DNA of 64,000 nucleotides from SIG607 sp045648445 (GCA_045648445.1 JAZRNY010000003.1:1-64000); one strand, 5' to 3'; positions 26,486-35,595 are shown, numbered from the stretch's first letter. The notes: generated by a model not told the origin, from the sequence alone. A program made the numbers and translations.

Positions 26486-27568
26486 TTAGCCTAAAATAAG
26501 GTCTTCGATAGAAAGGATTTCTACGTCGCTTTCTACGGATTTTAAAGATACGTATTCACTAACGCTTGCAGTAACTATGGTATCTGCATTTACGCATTTT
26601 GCATTTAAAATACGAGATAAAGCAACCTTATCCATAACGTCAGCCATCCACTCACGCATAAGGATGTTACCTGCCCACATAGTGTCATTCTTGTTGCATA
26701 GCATTTCTTCGCAAACAGCGTAAGCATTAATGATTTCTCTTGCTTCTTCAGTTTCGAGAAGATCACGGGAAAGTTGGAAAGGATCTTGATAAACAACCTT
26801 TTTACCGCTGTTTTCTGCCTTTAATGCGCCGTCCTTTAAAAGACCTGCAACAAAAGCAGTAAAGGTTTTAACCTCTGCAGTAAGATTAATATCCCATTCC
26901 TTATACTCGCGCTTTAATACTTTAGCATCCTGAGGATCGTATGCAACAACGGTCTTAAAGCTGTTAAGAACTTTAGCGCAGTTATTCATAACTTCCTTAG
27001 TTTCGTTGGCAGCGCTAATAAGATATTCAAGTTGTGCGCCACTGTTGGGTTCATTTTCAAGAACGGTGAAGTTTACACCTGCTTTTTCAAGAACCTTAAT
27101 AGCCTTTACAGCACATTCGGGAGCCTTATAAATAGCATCTGCGCCAAGGAATAAAACTGTATCGGTATTTGCAGTATGCGCTGCAATAGCCTTTTTAAGT
27201 TCAGCGTCAACTTCGGTAATACCGTAAGCATTGCCCTTTTCAAAACAGTTATCAACTAAAACGTTTATGTATTCGGGAAGTTTATCTTCCATTGCAGCAT
27301 GGAGACGAGTTTCTTTTGTAAACATAACAGGATCCCAACCTGTTACACATTCTTTAACACAAGCACCGCAACAACCGCATTCGAAAATATTATCCATAAT
27401 TTCGGAAAGGTCGATAGCCTCACGGTTTACAAGAGAAATACCAAGTGCTCTTGCTCTTGCAGTATTTCTTTCCTGACCGGTAGCGTTACCGATAGGACAA
27501 ATGTGGTGACACATCCAACAAAAACGGCAGGAATCTACGTGCTGTTTTCCTTTTTCTGACATAATCAT
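26486..27568 (-). CDS. 4Fe-4S dicluster electron-transfer protein (GlpC/GlcF-like)
   Basis: 360 residues. N-terminal cluster ligands Cys14, 17, 20, 24 (CxxCxxCxxxCP). A second set has Cys64, 66, 67, 70, 74 in a CGCCGAC arrangement. The C-terminal part has the Rossmann-like fold of CCG-domain proteins (LFLGADAIYK, YQDPFQLSRD) but its CCG cysteine motifs are mostly gone; only isolated Cys remain near CEEMLCN. Such proteins pair with GlcD-type FAD oxidases to carry electrons out of a 2-hydroxyacid. Located between the FAD oxidase and the aldolase; GGAGG sits nine bases before the ATG. Confidence 0.88.
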   Translation of the reverse strand: MIMSEKGKQHVDSCRFCWMCHHICPIGNATGQERNTARARALGISLVNREAIDLSEIMDNIFECGCCGACVKECVTGWDPVMFTKETRLHAAMEDKLPEYINVLVDNCFEKGNAYGITEVDAELKKAIAAHTANTDTVLFLGADAIYKAPECAVKAIKVLEKAGVNFTVLENEPNSGAQLEYLISAANETKEVMNNCAKVLNSFKTVVAYDPQDAKVLKREYKEWDINLTAEVKTFTAFVAGLLKDGALKAENSGKKVVYQDPFQLSRDLLETEEAREIINAYAVCEEMLCNKNDTMWAGNILMREWMADVMDKVALSRILNAKCVNADTIVTASVSEYVSLKSVESDVEILSIEDLILG

Positions 27569-27590
27569 AACTTATTACCTCCTGTCGTGA

Positions 27591-29027
27591 TTAAAGACCA
27601 AGTTTGAACGGATTCATAATTCCGTTGGGGTCTAACTGTTTCTTAATGCCTTCAAATACCTGCATAGCGGGGCCGTACTGTTCTTTCATAAGACGTCCGA
27701 GTTTAATACCAACGCCGTGGTGGTCGTTAACTACACCGCCGTGAGCGATTGCGGTACGAACACCGGTAGTCCATACTCTTTGATGGAGGCGAAGTGCTTC
27801 AACAGGATCCTGAGGAACGTCTTTGCCTTCAATAATAAAGCGGTCGTAAACCATTGCGCCCCACTCATACCAGTGAGAGAAGTGAGCAATAAATTTAGCC
27901 TGTGGGAATTCTTTTTCGATTGCAGCCTTCATAGCCCAATAAATCTCTTCGATTTTGCCGTAAGGAGCGATGGTGTCCATAGTACCGAACATCTGAGGAA
28001 TGTCCATCATATGACCTGGATAGAAGAATGTAATCTTTTCTTTCCACCATTTTTCGCCGTATTCGCTGCCAAGGTCTTCGGCGCCGTACTTAGCAAAGGT
28101 TTCAAGAAGAATCTTTTCTTCAACTTCAACCATTTCTTTTACGCCTTCGTAAGCAATGTTCATAAACGCGCCTTTGCGTTCAACACCTACGATTTTCTTA
28201 ATAAGAGAAGCGGTTTCAGCCTCGTCATAAAGACGCATAACGGAAGGCTTGAATTTTTGGAGAAGTTCGCGGGAAGCCTTGAATGCACCGGTCATATCCT
28301 GGAATAAGAAACCTCTGAAACGTCTTTCTTCAGGCTGATCGAATATACGGATTTGTGCCTTGGTAATAATACCTAAAGTACCTTCGGAACCAATGAAAAT
28401 CTGGTTTAAGTCAGGACCTGCAGCATGCTTAGGAGCAGAACAAGTTTCGATAATATCACCATTAGGAAGAACAACCTCCATCTTAAGTACCATATCATCA
28501 ATTTTACCGTACTTGGTAGAAACTACGCCGATACCTCTGTGAGCGAGGAAGCCGCCTACTGTAGAACAGGTAAGAGAAGAAGGATAGTGCATTGTAGCCT
28601 TGCCAACTTCGTTTGCTGCCCATTCGATATGCTTATAAATAGCGCCTGTACCACATTCGATATACATACCTTCAGTATTTACTTCATATATTTTGTTCAT
28701 TCTCTTGGTATCAAGGATAATACCGCCACAAACGGGAATAGCGCCACCCTGTGTACCGCCGCCTGCGCCCCAAGTAGTTACGGGAAGTTTATAGTAGTTA
28801 GCGATTTTTAAAACCTTGGAAACTTCCTGAGCATTTTCGGGACATACAACGATGTCAGCCTCGGGCATACGACAACCTCTGTCTGCCCACATACGTGAAA
28901 GCCAATAATAGTCAACACTGTGTGTTACCTTGTCAATTGCTCTGGTCGAGCAGTTTTGTTTGCCTACAGCGTCCTCAAGTTCAGTAAGGATCATTGCAAA
29001 CAAAAATTCATTCATTTGGTATTGCAT
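27591..29027 (-). CDS. FAD-linked oxidase (GlcD/D-lactate dehydrogenase-like)
   Basis: 478 residues. PCMH/VAO-type FAD domain (about 55-235: VVCPENAQEVSKVL, TWGAGGGTQGGAIP, MHYPSSLTCSTVGG, GSEGTLGIIT) followed by the FAD-oxidase C-terminal domain ending LDPNGIMNPFKLG. Family members oxidise 2-hydroxyacids (glycolate, D-lactate), alkylglycerone phosphate precursors or sugar lactones and acids. With an Fe-S protein and EtfBA in the same operon it resembles the ETF-linked lactate or glycolate dehydrogenases, so a sugar-derived hydroxyacid is the likely substrate. RBS AAAGGAG; 18 bases after the isomerase-like gene. Confidence 0.9.
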   Translation of the reverse strand: MQYQMNEFLFAMILTELEDAVGKQNCSTRAIDKVTHSVDYYWLSRMWADRGCRMPEADIVVCPENAQEVSKVLKIANYYKLPVTTWGAGGGTQGGAIPVCGGIILDTKRMNKIYEVNTEGMYIECGTGAIYKHIEWAANEVGKATMHYPSSLTCSTVGGFLAHRGIGVVSTKYGKIDDMVLKMEVVLPNGDIIETCSAPKHAAGPDLNQIFIGSEGTLGIITKAQIRIFDQPEERRFRGFLFQDMTGAFKASRELLQKFKPSVMRLYDEAETASLIKKIVGVERKGAFMNIAYEGVKEMVEVEEKILLETFAKYGAEDLGSEYGEKWWKEKITFFYPGHMMDIPQMFGTMDTIAPYGKIEEIYWAMKAAIEKEFPQAKFIAHFSHWYEWGAMVYDRFIIEGKDVPQDPVEALRLHQRVWTTGVRTAIAHGGVVNDHHGVGIKLGRLMKEQYGPAMQVFEGIKKQLDPNGIMNPFKLGL

Positions 29028-29045
29028 AATTATATCTCCTTTTTA

Positions 29046-30458
29046 TTAATTAACAGATTTATCAACCTTGAGGTTGGGGAAATACTTACAGAATTCATTA
29101 ATTTCTTTTCTGTAGTCGCCCTCAATCTCAACAAAGTGGTGAATATAGGGGCCGTCAAGAAGACGGTCTTCAACAGCCTGAAGATTATCGAATTCGCCCC
29201 AAATGTAAGTACCGTGGGTCTGTGGACCTTCGGTAGTGTTACAAACAAGAGGAAGAATCATATAATTTCCGCTTTCCTGATCGAGTCTTGCTACGGTATA
29301 GGTACCGTCTTTAGCCCTGAACCATTCGCGCTGATTAACAAGACGTGCATTGCTGTCAATACCGCTTTCTGCCTTTTCGCTGAGCGGGAAGGGTCCGCAG
29401 TGCCAAAGAAGTTCCGCATTTTTATTTTCCGGATGTCTTACGGTAAACTCACCGAAAAGAGGTTTACCCTTACCGAGTGTTGCCGATTTTAAAAGTACCA
29501 TAGTAAGAGCGCAGTGCATATCGCTTTCGCAAGATACCATATAACCCATATCGTTTAAAAGTCCATAAACGGCGCAAGGAGCAAGTCCGTCAAACATAAC
29601 GGGTGTTGCAGTCCAACATTCAGCAGAAATTACGTCGAGGTCAAATTCCTCGTAAAGATGCTTATAAACGGCGGCAAGTTTTGCCATATTATGTATGTAT
29701 TTGGGTGTTAAGTCATCAATGGTGAAACCTTTAAGGAAATAGTTTTCGTATTCCTTTATTTCGTCGGCATAGTTTTCGTCGGCAGTAGCCATTCTCTGCT
29801 CAATCATAGCAAAGTTAAGAGCGATAATTCTAACGCCGAACTTTTCCATAAGTTCGCCTTCGTTCCAGATAACCGAGAAGAACGGCAAGGGACGTGCGCC
29901 GATTTGACCAATGCGAAGACCTTTAAAGTTTTTAACCATACAGGCTACTCTTACAAAACTTTCAAATCCCTCTTTAAATTCGTCGCTTTCTACTCTGCAA
30001 CAAGGAAGATGTGAGAAAGGAATGTGATAACGCTGGAACTGACGGGATACACCGAAAAGACCGCACTGTGAATCGGTAGGACGCATACCGTCAACGTAAT
30101 ATTCATCATCAAGAGGTGCCCATAAAAGTGTGGGAACACCCATTTCACGCGCTATATCTGCAGCCGCTTCTTCATTACCGAAGTTACAGTTAATAATCAT
30201 AACTGCATCAACCTTTTCAGCCTTAAAGCGCTCAATTACCTGAGCGGCGCTTTCGTTATCGAAAACCAAATCGGCAATTCCGATTCCCTTATTATCAACG
30301 AACTCAACGTTTTCGCCCGAAAAATTCTTTTCAATATACTCAGTAAATCGTTTTCCTCTCTGCTCGGCAGAATACCAAGTAAGGAATGTTCCTCTGGGAC
30401 GGTCGGTAGTGTTTCTTCTCATAGCAACGAGACCGATTTTTACCTTATAGTTTAGCAT
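29046..30458 (-). CDS. L-fucose/L-arabinose isomerase-like protein
   Basis: 470 residues, first gene of the operon. Shows the layout of FucI/AraA-type isomerases: N-terminal Rossmann part (VKIGLVAMRR, VDAVMIINCNFGNEEAA, PTLLWAP), a middle part, and a C-terminal part with a possible metal-site Glu in ISAECW (about residue 276) and HCALTM. It is shorter and diverged from true FucI (about 590). Likely interconverts an aldose and a ketose, or binds a similar sugar. Preceded by AAAGGGG and a promoter; divergent from the RpiR regulator. Confidence 0.8.
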   Translation of the reverse strand: MLNYKVKIGLVAMRRNTTDRPRGTFLTWYSAEQRGKRFTEYIEKNFSGENVEFVDNKGIGIADLVFDNESAAQVIERFKAEKVDAVMIINCNFGNEEAAADIAREMGVPTLLWAPLDDEYYVDGMRPTDSQCGLFGVSRQFQRYHIPFSHLPCCRVESDEFKEGFESFVRVACMVKNFKGLRIGQIGARPLPFFSVIWNEGELMEKFGVRIIALNFAMIEQRMATADENYADEIKEYENYFLKGFTIDDLTPKYIHNMAKLAAVYKHLYEEFDLDVISAECWTATPVMFDGLAPCAVYGLLNDMGYMVSCESDMHCALTMVLLKSATLGKGKPLFGEFTVRHPENKNAELLWHCGPFPLSEKAESGIDSNARLVNQREWFRAKDGTYTVARLDQESGNYMILPLVCNTTEGPQTHGTYIWGEFDNLQAVEDRLLDGPYIHHFVEIEGDYRKEINEFCKYFPNLKVDKSVN

Positions 30459-30493
30459 AAAATTTCCCCTTTCTTTTTCTATGGGTTTGTGGT

Positions 30494-30521
30494 ATAATAT
30501 ACATAATTAGTTAAACACCAA
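30494..30521 (-). promoter_or_regulatory. Operon promoter with palindromic -10 region
   Basis: On the minus strand TTGGTG (30521-30516), a 16-base spacer and TATTAT (30499-30494) precede the isomerase-like gene. The -10 lies in the palindrome GTATAATATAC (30492-30502), which also gives TATAAT on the plus strand. The symmetry makes it a candidate operator for the divergent RpiR regulator. Confidence 0.45.
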
Positions 30522-30668
30522 ATTTCCCCACTCTATTACTCTTACATTTTACTACTATTTAATTTAAAAATCAAGAGTTTTTGCGAAAATTTTTTTCATT
30601 TTTTCGTTGTGGGTTTTCATTATTTTACCAGTTTTTGAAAATTATTTTCATTTAAAGGTGTGATTTTT

Positions 30669-31508
30669 ATGAAATCAATACTTCTTACTATACGTTCTTT
30701 GTATGGAGAAATGGGTCCGGGAGAGAAAAAAATTGCCGATCGTTTAATAGCCGACCCAAAGGTAATTTTACCTTTATCTATAACGGAATTTGCCGTAGAA
30801 ACAGGTTGTGGCGATGCCACCGTAGTACGCTTTGCCAAAAGGCTTGGCGTAGGCGGATACCAAGGTTTAAAACTTGCTATTGCGAGCGAGGTTTCTACCC
30901 TGTCTAATGAAAATTTGCAAATCGTGCAGAGTGACAGTTGTTACGATATGTTCGTAAAAAGAATCGGCGAAATAAAGGTTGCGCTTGAAAACACCGCGTC
31001 GGTCCTTGACGAAAAATCTCTTGAAGCAGCAGCAAAAGCAATTATGTCATCTAAACGAATCGTAATTTTCGGACTTGGCAACTCCGCTTCAATTGCAGTT
31101 GACGCGCAACATAAATTTTTACGAGTAGGTCTTAACGCTTCAGCCTGTAACGATAATCATATGCAGGCAATTATTGCTTCACATCTTGATAAAGACTGCG
31201 TTGCCATTGGTATTACCCATTCAGGTCAGTCCGCCGATATAGTTCAGGCGCTAAAAATCGCCAAACTTAATAACGCCACAACAATATGTATTACCAAATT
31301 CGGCGAGTCCCCTGTTATAAACGTTTCGGATATATGCCTTTTTACAAAATCGGCTGAAACAAAACATTCCCTTCTTGCAATGAGTTCACGCATAGCGCAG
31401 TTAACCATTTTCGACTGCCTTTATACCTATATAATCGCCAATTCCGACTCCGATGCAGTAAAAGCAATCCATAATACCGAAACCGCGTTAAAAGATAAAA
31501 AGATGTAA
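30669..31508 (+). CDS. RpiR/MurR-family transcriptional regulator
   Basis: 279 residues. N-terminal helix-turn-helix (about 30-75: ITEFAVETGCGDATVVRFAKRLG) and a C-terminal SIS sugar-phosphate domain (about 115-250: IVIFGLGNSASIA, GITHSGQSADIVQALK). SIS regulators sense phosphosugars, so the ligand would be a phosphorylated intermediate made by one of the operon's kinases. Divergent from the ten-gene operon with 210 bases between the two starts. The ATG follows AAAGGTG; a GTG nine bases upstream overlaps that site. Confidence 0.92.
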   Translation: MKSILLTIRSLYGEMGPGEKKIADRLIADPKVILPLSITEFAVETGCGDATVVRFAKRLGVGGYQGLKLAIASEVSTLSNENLQIVQSDSCYDMFVKRIGEIKVALENTASVLDEKSLEAAAKAIMSSKRIVIFGLGNSASIAVDAQHKFLRVGLNASACNDNHMQAIIASHLDKDCVAIGITHSGQSADIVQALKIAKLNNATTICITKFGESPVINVSDICLFTKSAETKHSLLAMSSRIAQLTIFDCLYTYIIANSDSDAVKAIHNTETALKDKKM

Positions 31509-31541
31509 AAAAACGGAGGATTTTATAAATCCTCCGTTTTT
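31509..31541. terminator. Bidirectional terminator
   Basis: Stem AAAACGGAGGATTT/AAATCCTCCGTTTT with flanking A and T runs, between the convergent rpiR-type gene and the glycosyltransferase gene. Confidence 0.9.
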
Positions 31542-31546
31542 ATTAT

Positions 31547-32515
31547 TTATTTTTTAAAGTTTATATTATAAGCATAGCAGAAATCGCCTATCCACACCCT
31601 TATACCGCCTTTAAGAGATTTATAGTATCTTTTATAAAGGTTCAGCGAAAAGATTAGGCAGAGCCACAAAAAAGGATTTTTGTTATTAAGAAATTTAAGG
31701 CGTTTCTTTTCGAGTTTAATAAATTTTTCCGTTTGTTTTCTGTCTTTCACGCTTAAATCAAATTCTAAAAGATAACTATGGCCTTCAATGGATTCTATAA
31801 GTCCTGTTTTACGTTTTTCTCGGTCACCGAGAAAGGTTTTTCTCGTCATATCGGAAAGAGATACGTTATCAAAATGGTATCTATAAAAGCCTAGTTTTTC
31901 GTTTAATACCGCCGTTTTTGAAAGCAACGTTCCCAGCATACAGATATACCAGTCGTGCGAAAGCAGTGATTTAAAATCCAGCGGCTTTAGTTTTTCTTTA
32001 ATTTCCTTTTTAAAGCACATCGAAAAACCGCGTATATAAGAGCAACCGATAAAGGAATTAAAATCAAGATATTCGATACTACCGTCGAATTTATCACCAA
32101 GATAGGTGATACCCGAATTTTCTATTACATTGCCAAAAGAATCAATAACGTCGTATCGGCTTGAAAGAACGTAAATGTCATTATTTTCTTTTAAGGTTTT
32201 TATCATTCTTTCAACCTTATTTTCCCGCCATTTATCGTCCTGATCAGCAAGAAAAATAACGTCGCCGTTACATTTTTCAATAGCGCCGTAAAAATTATGG
32301 CAATAGCCCTTATTAACTTCGTTTTCGAAAATAAACCAATTATCAAGTCCGTTTTGCTCAATAAAATCTTTACAGATTTTCACGGTATCATCGGTTGATT
32401 TGTCATCGCAAATTATAACCTCATCCACCGTTTCACTCTGATTTAAAATGCTTACCAGTTGTTCTTTAATATACTTTTCGCCGTTATAGGCGGCTATAGC
32501 CACAGATACGGTCAT
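31547..32515 (-). CDS. Glycosyltransferase family 2
   Basis: 322 residues. GT-A fold: VSVAIAAYNGEKYI at the start, DDKSTDDT (about 38) and FLADQDDKW, a DxD metal motif (about 89-97), then a C-terminal region without clear membrane spans. Resembles rhamnosyl/galactosyl transferases of cell-surface polysaccharide synthesis. Its start overlaps the end of the preceding glycosyltransferase gene by four bases, in a small cluster with rmlA. Sugar donor and acceptor cannot be read. Confidence 0.9.
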   Translation of the reverse strand: MTVSVAIAAYNGEKYIKEQLVSILNQSETVDEVIICDDKSTDDTVKICKDFIEQNGLDNWFIFENEVNKGYCHNFYGAIEKCNGDVIFLADQDDKWRENKVERMIKTLKENNDIYVLSSRYDVIDSFGNVIENSGITYLGDKFDGSIEYLDFNSFIGCSYIRGFSMCFKKEIKEKLKPLDFKSLLSHDWYICMLGTLLSKTAVLNEKLGFYRYHFDNVSLSDMTRKTFLGDREKRKTGLIESIEGHSYLLEFDLSVKDRKQTEKFIKLEKKRLKFLNNKNPFLWLCLIFSLNLYKRYYKSLKGGIRVWIGDFCYAYNINFKK

Positions 32516-33501
32516 TTATTTTTCACCCTTAAAAATATTTTTTGCATTTTATATTTAAGGAAGAAGGAAGTTTTACAAAAATTATATACTGCCCCTACCC
32601 TGCCGCTTTGGGCGGCTTTTATTATAATACGCGAAAAAGCGCCTTTATAATAGGCATTATCGGCGCAGTTTTTAAATTCGTCTTTTGTGATTTCTTCCTT
32701 AATTTCTTTTTTAATTTCCTTTTTGGAAAGAGAAAGAAACATATCAATAAAAGCAGAAAAAACACATTTTATAAAATAAAAATCACAGTAAGGTTCAATT
32801 TCCTTTGTAACGCTTTTCAAAAGCCTTGCTCTATCTTTAATAAGAGAAAGTTTTTCCTTATTATAACGTCTTGTAATGCTTCCCATATTTAAAACGTAAT
32901 GGTAAAAACATTTGTCACATACTGTAATTTTAGGATTAAAAGGAATAAGGGAAAGATTAAAATAAGTATCTTCATAATACTGTCCAACGGGGAAACGTAA
33001 ATTTGTACTTCTTAAAAAATCAAGTTTATAAAGTTTATTCCACGCAGGGTCAATAATATCCTTGGCTTTAAGTTCTACAAAATCAAGGTTATCCCCTTTT
33101 TCGCCGTTATAAATTACCTTTTGCACCGTTTTACCGTTTTCGATAAAATACCCGCAAATGACAATATCGCTTTTTTCTTTTTCTGCAGTTTCATACATAA
33201 AAGAAAGGGCATCTTGGTTAATATAATCGTCACTGTCAATAAAGCAAAGATATTCGCCGTTGGCTTTATCTAAAGCCACGTTGCGCACGCAGGCTAGTCC
33301 GCCGTTTGGTTGACGGACATATTTAATTCTTTTATCTCTTTTTAAATATTCAAGACAAATTTCCTCGCTGTTATCGGGACTTGAGTCATTGATAATAAGG
33401 ATTTCATAATCCTCAAAGGTTTGATTTATAACGCTATCAAGACATCTTTTCAGTGTTTTTTCGCAATTATAAACCGGTATAGCAACTGTGATTTTACACA
33501 T
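32512..33501 (-). CDS. Glycosyltransferase family 2
   Basis: 329 residues. N-terminal ITVAIPVYNCEKTLKRCLDS, INDSSPDNS (nucleotide Asp) and FIDSDDYI (DxD) are standard GT2 motifs; LINDS and ARN-type loops of EpsJ/WcaA-like enzymes are present. The C-terminal third is basic and partly amphipathic. The chosen ATG lies one base after the rmlA stop, with a GAAGGAAAG site inside rmlA. Likely works on the same surface glycan as the next glycosyltransferase. Confidence 0.9.
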   Translation of the reverse strand: MCKITVAIPVYNCEKTLKRCLDSVINQTFEDYEILIINDSSPDNSEEICLEYLKRDKRIKYVRQPNGGLACVRNVALDKANGEYLCFIDSDDYINQDALSFMYETAEKEKSDIVICGYFIENGKTVQKVIYNGEKGDNLDFVELKAKDIIDPAWNKLYKLDFLRSTNLRFPVGQYYEDTYFNLSLIPFNPKITVCDKCFYHYVLNMGSITRRYNKEKLSLIKDRARLLKSVTKEIEPYCDFYFIKCVFSAFIDMFLSLSKKEIKKEIKEEITKDEFKNCADNAYYKGAFSRIIIKAAQSGRVGAVYNFCKTSFFLKYKMQKIFLRVKNK

Positions 33502-33502
33502 A

Positions 33503-34381
33503 TTAATAACGAATCTTTCCTTCTGCAACCTTTTTTAAATGCTGACCGTATGGCGATTTTCCGTAACGCTCGGCAGAATAAAGTAGTTTTTCCTTATCAA
33601 TCCAACCGTTAACGTATGCGATTTCTTCAACTGCAGAAATCTGAATACCCTGACGAGATTCGATAACCTTAACGAATTCGGTAGCGTCGGCAAGAGCATC
33701 CATTGTACCGGTATCGAGCCAAGCATAACCTCTGCCTAAGGTAACTACGTTAAGCGTACCGTCTTCAAGATACATTCTGTTTAGGTCGGTTATTTCGAGT
33801 TCGCCACGCTTTGAGGGTTTAACCTGTTTAGCAAAATCAACAACGCGATTATCGTAAAAATAAAGACCTGTTACACAGTAATTTGACTTTGGATGTTCAG
33901 GCTTTTCTTCAATAGAAATAGCCTTTCCGTTTTGGTCAAATTCTACTATACCAAAACGTTCAGGGTCATCAACGTAGTAGCCGAAAACGGTGGCGCCGTT
34001 TTGACATTCAGCCGCCGTTCTTAAATGTTTTTTAAGACCGCTTCCATAGAAAATATTATCGCCGAGTACCATAGCGCAGGAATCGCCGTTTATAAATTTC
34101 TCACCGATTAAAAACGCCTGAGCAAGTCCGTCGGGAGAAGGCTGTTCCGCATAAGAAAGATTAATACCGTAGTCGCTTCCGTCCCCCAAAAGACGTTTGA
34201 AATTAGGAAGGTCAGTGGGTGTAGAAATAATAAGAATATCCCTTATACCCGCAAGCATAAGAGTTGAAAGCGGATAATAAATCATCGGTTTATCGTAAAC
34301 CGGCAAAAGTTGTTTAGAGGTTACCATTGTAAGCGGATAAAGTCTTGTACCGCTACCGCCTGCTAAAATTATGCCTTTCAT
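33503..34381 (-). CDS. rmlA: Glucose-1-phosphate thymidylyltransferase RmlA
   Basis: 292 residues, typical. Makes dTDP-glucose, first step to dTDP-rhamnose and other dTDP sugars. Nucleotide loop GIILAGGSGTRLYPLT (3-18), then SKQLLPVYDKPMIYYPL, LGDNIFYG (Asp of the metal site) and EEKPEHPKSNYCVTGLYFYD. No rmlB, C or D is in this window, so the rest of the pathway must be elsewhere. Twenty bases after the cyclophilin gene and directly before two glycosyltransferases. Confidence 0.95.
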   Translation of the reverse strand: MKGIILAGGSGTRLYPLTMVTSKQLLPVYDKPMIYYPLSTLMLAGIRDILIISTPTDLPNFKRLLGDGSDYGINLSYAEQPSPDGLAQAFLIGEKFINGDSCAMVLGDNIFYGSGLKKHLRTAAECQNGATVFGYYVDDPERFGIVEFDQNGKAISIEEKPEHPKSNYCVTGLYFYDNRVVDFAKQVKPSKRGELEITDLNRMYLEDGTLNVVTLGRGYAWLDTGTMDALADATEFVKVIESRQGIQISAVEEIAYVNGWIDKEKLLYSAERYGKSPYGQHLKKVAEGKIRY

Positions 34382-34401
34382 ATACGTAATCTCCTTTATT
34401 A

Positions 34402-34989
34402 TTAAAGAATGTCAATACCGATTATTGAAATTTCCTCAACAGGTTTGTCGTTTGCGCCGGTTTTTGCATTGGCGATTTTATCAACCACGTCCATACCTTC
34501 AACAACCTGACCGAATACGCTGTGACGGTAATCAAGCCAAGGAGTACCGCCTAGTTTTGCATAAGCCTCGGCACATTCGGGTGGGAAAGAATCGGGAAGT
34601 TCTTTCATTTGTTCAAGCATATTTGCAGGTACGGTTTGAGCCTGAACTATGAAGAACTGGCTACCGTTGGTATTAGGACCGGCATTAGCCATACAAAGTG
34701 CACCTCTGTAGTTGTGCAAAAGGGGTGAAAACTCATCTTTAAAACTTTGACCCCAAATACTTTCGCCACCCATACCTGTACCGGTTGGGTCGCCGCCCTG
34801 TATCATAAAATCTTTAATTACACGATGGAAGATAATTCCGTTATAGTAGCCGTTATTTGCGTGTGTTACAAAGTTTTCAACAGTTTTAGGCGCTTCTTCG
34901 GGAAAAAGAAGAATTTTAATATCACCCATAGTTGTGTGCATAACTGCAACGGTATCTTCCAAAGTTGGAGCAGATAATTGTTTAAGCAT
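34402..34989 (-). CDS. Cyclophilin-type peptidyl-prolyl isomerase
   Basis: 195 residues, cytoplasmic (no signal peptide). Catalyses proline cis-trans isomerisation. Core motifs: PKTVENFVTHANNGYYNGIIFHRVIKDF with the active-site Arg (FHRV), MIQGGDPTGTG, and MANAGPNTNGSQFFI. The insertion between residues 125 and 160 is seen in many bacterial cyclophilins. The ATG chosen follows AAAGGACG; the frame stays open 114 bases upstream but without a start site of similar quality and overlapping the nrdR promoter. Confidence 0.95.
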   Translation of the reverse strand: MLKQLSAPTLEDTVAVMHTTMGDIKILLFPEEAPKTVENFVTHANNGYYNGIIFHRVIKDFMIQGGDPTGTGMGGESIWGQSFKDEFSPLLHNYRGALCMANAGPNTNGSQFFIVQAQTVPANMLEQMKELPDSFPPECAEAYAKLGGTPWLDYRHSVFGQVVEGMDVVDKIANAKTGANDKPVEEISIIGIDIL

Positions 34990-35068
34990 AAAAAACGTCC
35001 TTTCAAAAACATTGATTTGTATATATTTTATCAGTTTATTTCTATCTTTGCAATAGTGAATTTTTTTC

Positions 35069-35097
35069 TTGCAACTTACTATATATTGTGGTATAAT
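35069..35097 (+). promoter_or_regulatory. Promoter of the nrdR-gltX-glnS unit
   Basis: TTGCAA (35069-35074), a 17-base spacer and TATAAT (35092-35097), 31 bases before the nrdR start. Confidence 0.7.
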
Positions 35098-35128
35098 AAT
35101 CAATAATTGTGCGAAAAAGGTGATAGTT

Positions 35129-35581
35129 ATGAAATGTCCTTATTGCGGTTTTGAAGAAAGTAAAGTAGTTGACTCACGTCCTACCGATGAAGGAGAACGT
35201 ATAAGACGCAGACGAGAGTGTCTTAAATGCGCTAAACGCTTTACTACATACGAACTTATTGAAAGTCTTCCCATTATCGTTATTAAGAAGGACAAGTCGA
35301 GAGAACCATTTAAACGTGAAAAACTTTTAAACGGTTTACTTCGCGCTTGTGAGAAACGTCCGGTATCTCTTGATACTTTGGAAAATCTTATTGACGAAAT
35401 TGAACTTTCTATTCAAAACACCCTTGACCGCGAGGTTTCCTCCGAGCATATAGGCGAACTTGTAATGGAAAAAATGAAAAAGGTTGACGAGGTTGCATAC
35501 GTTCGTTTTGTTTCGGTTTACCGCCGTTTCAATGACATATCATCCTTTATGGACGAACTTAAAAAATTAGCAGACAAATAA
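35129..35581 (+). CDS. nrdR: Transcriptional repressor NrdR
   Basis: 150 residues, typical. Represses ribonucleotide reductase genes in response to dATP/ATP. N-terminal Zn ribbon with Cys3, Cys6, Cys31 and Cys34 (MKCPYCG, ECLKC), the conserved DSRPTDEGERIRRRREC stretch, then the ATP-cone (about 50-135). The ATG after AAAGGTGATAGTT is the start. Followed 14 bases later by gltX. No nrd genes are in this window. Confidence 0.97.
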   Translation: MKCPYCGFEESKVVDSRPTDEGERIRRRRECLKCAKRFTTYELIESLPIIVIKKDKSREPFKREKLLNGLLRACEKRPVSLDTLENLIDEIELSIQNTLDREVSSEHIGELVMEKMKKVDEVAYVRFVSVYRRFNDISSFMDELKKLADK

Positions 35582-35595
35582 GCGGAGGGACCAGA

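Noticed and set aside
35069..35128. Longer NrdR from an upstream ATG
   Set aside because: It would begin inside the promoter; the Met before KCPYCG is the family's start and follows AAAGGTG.
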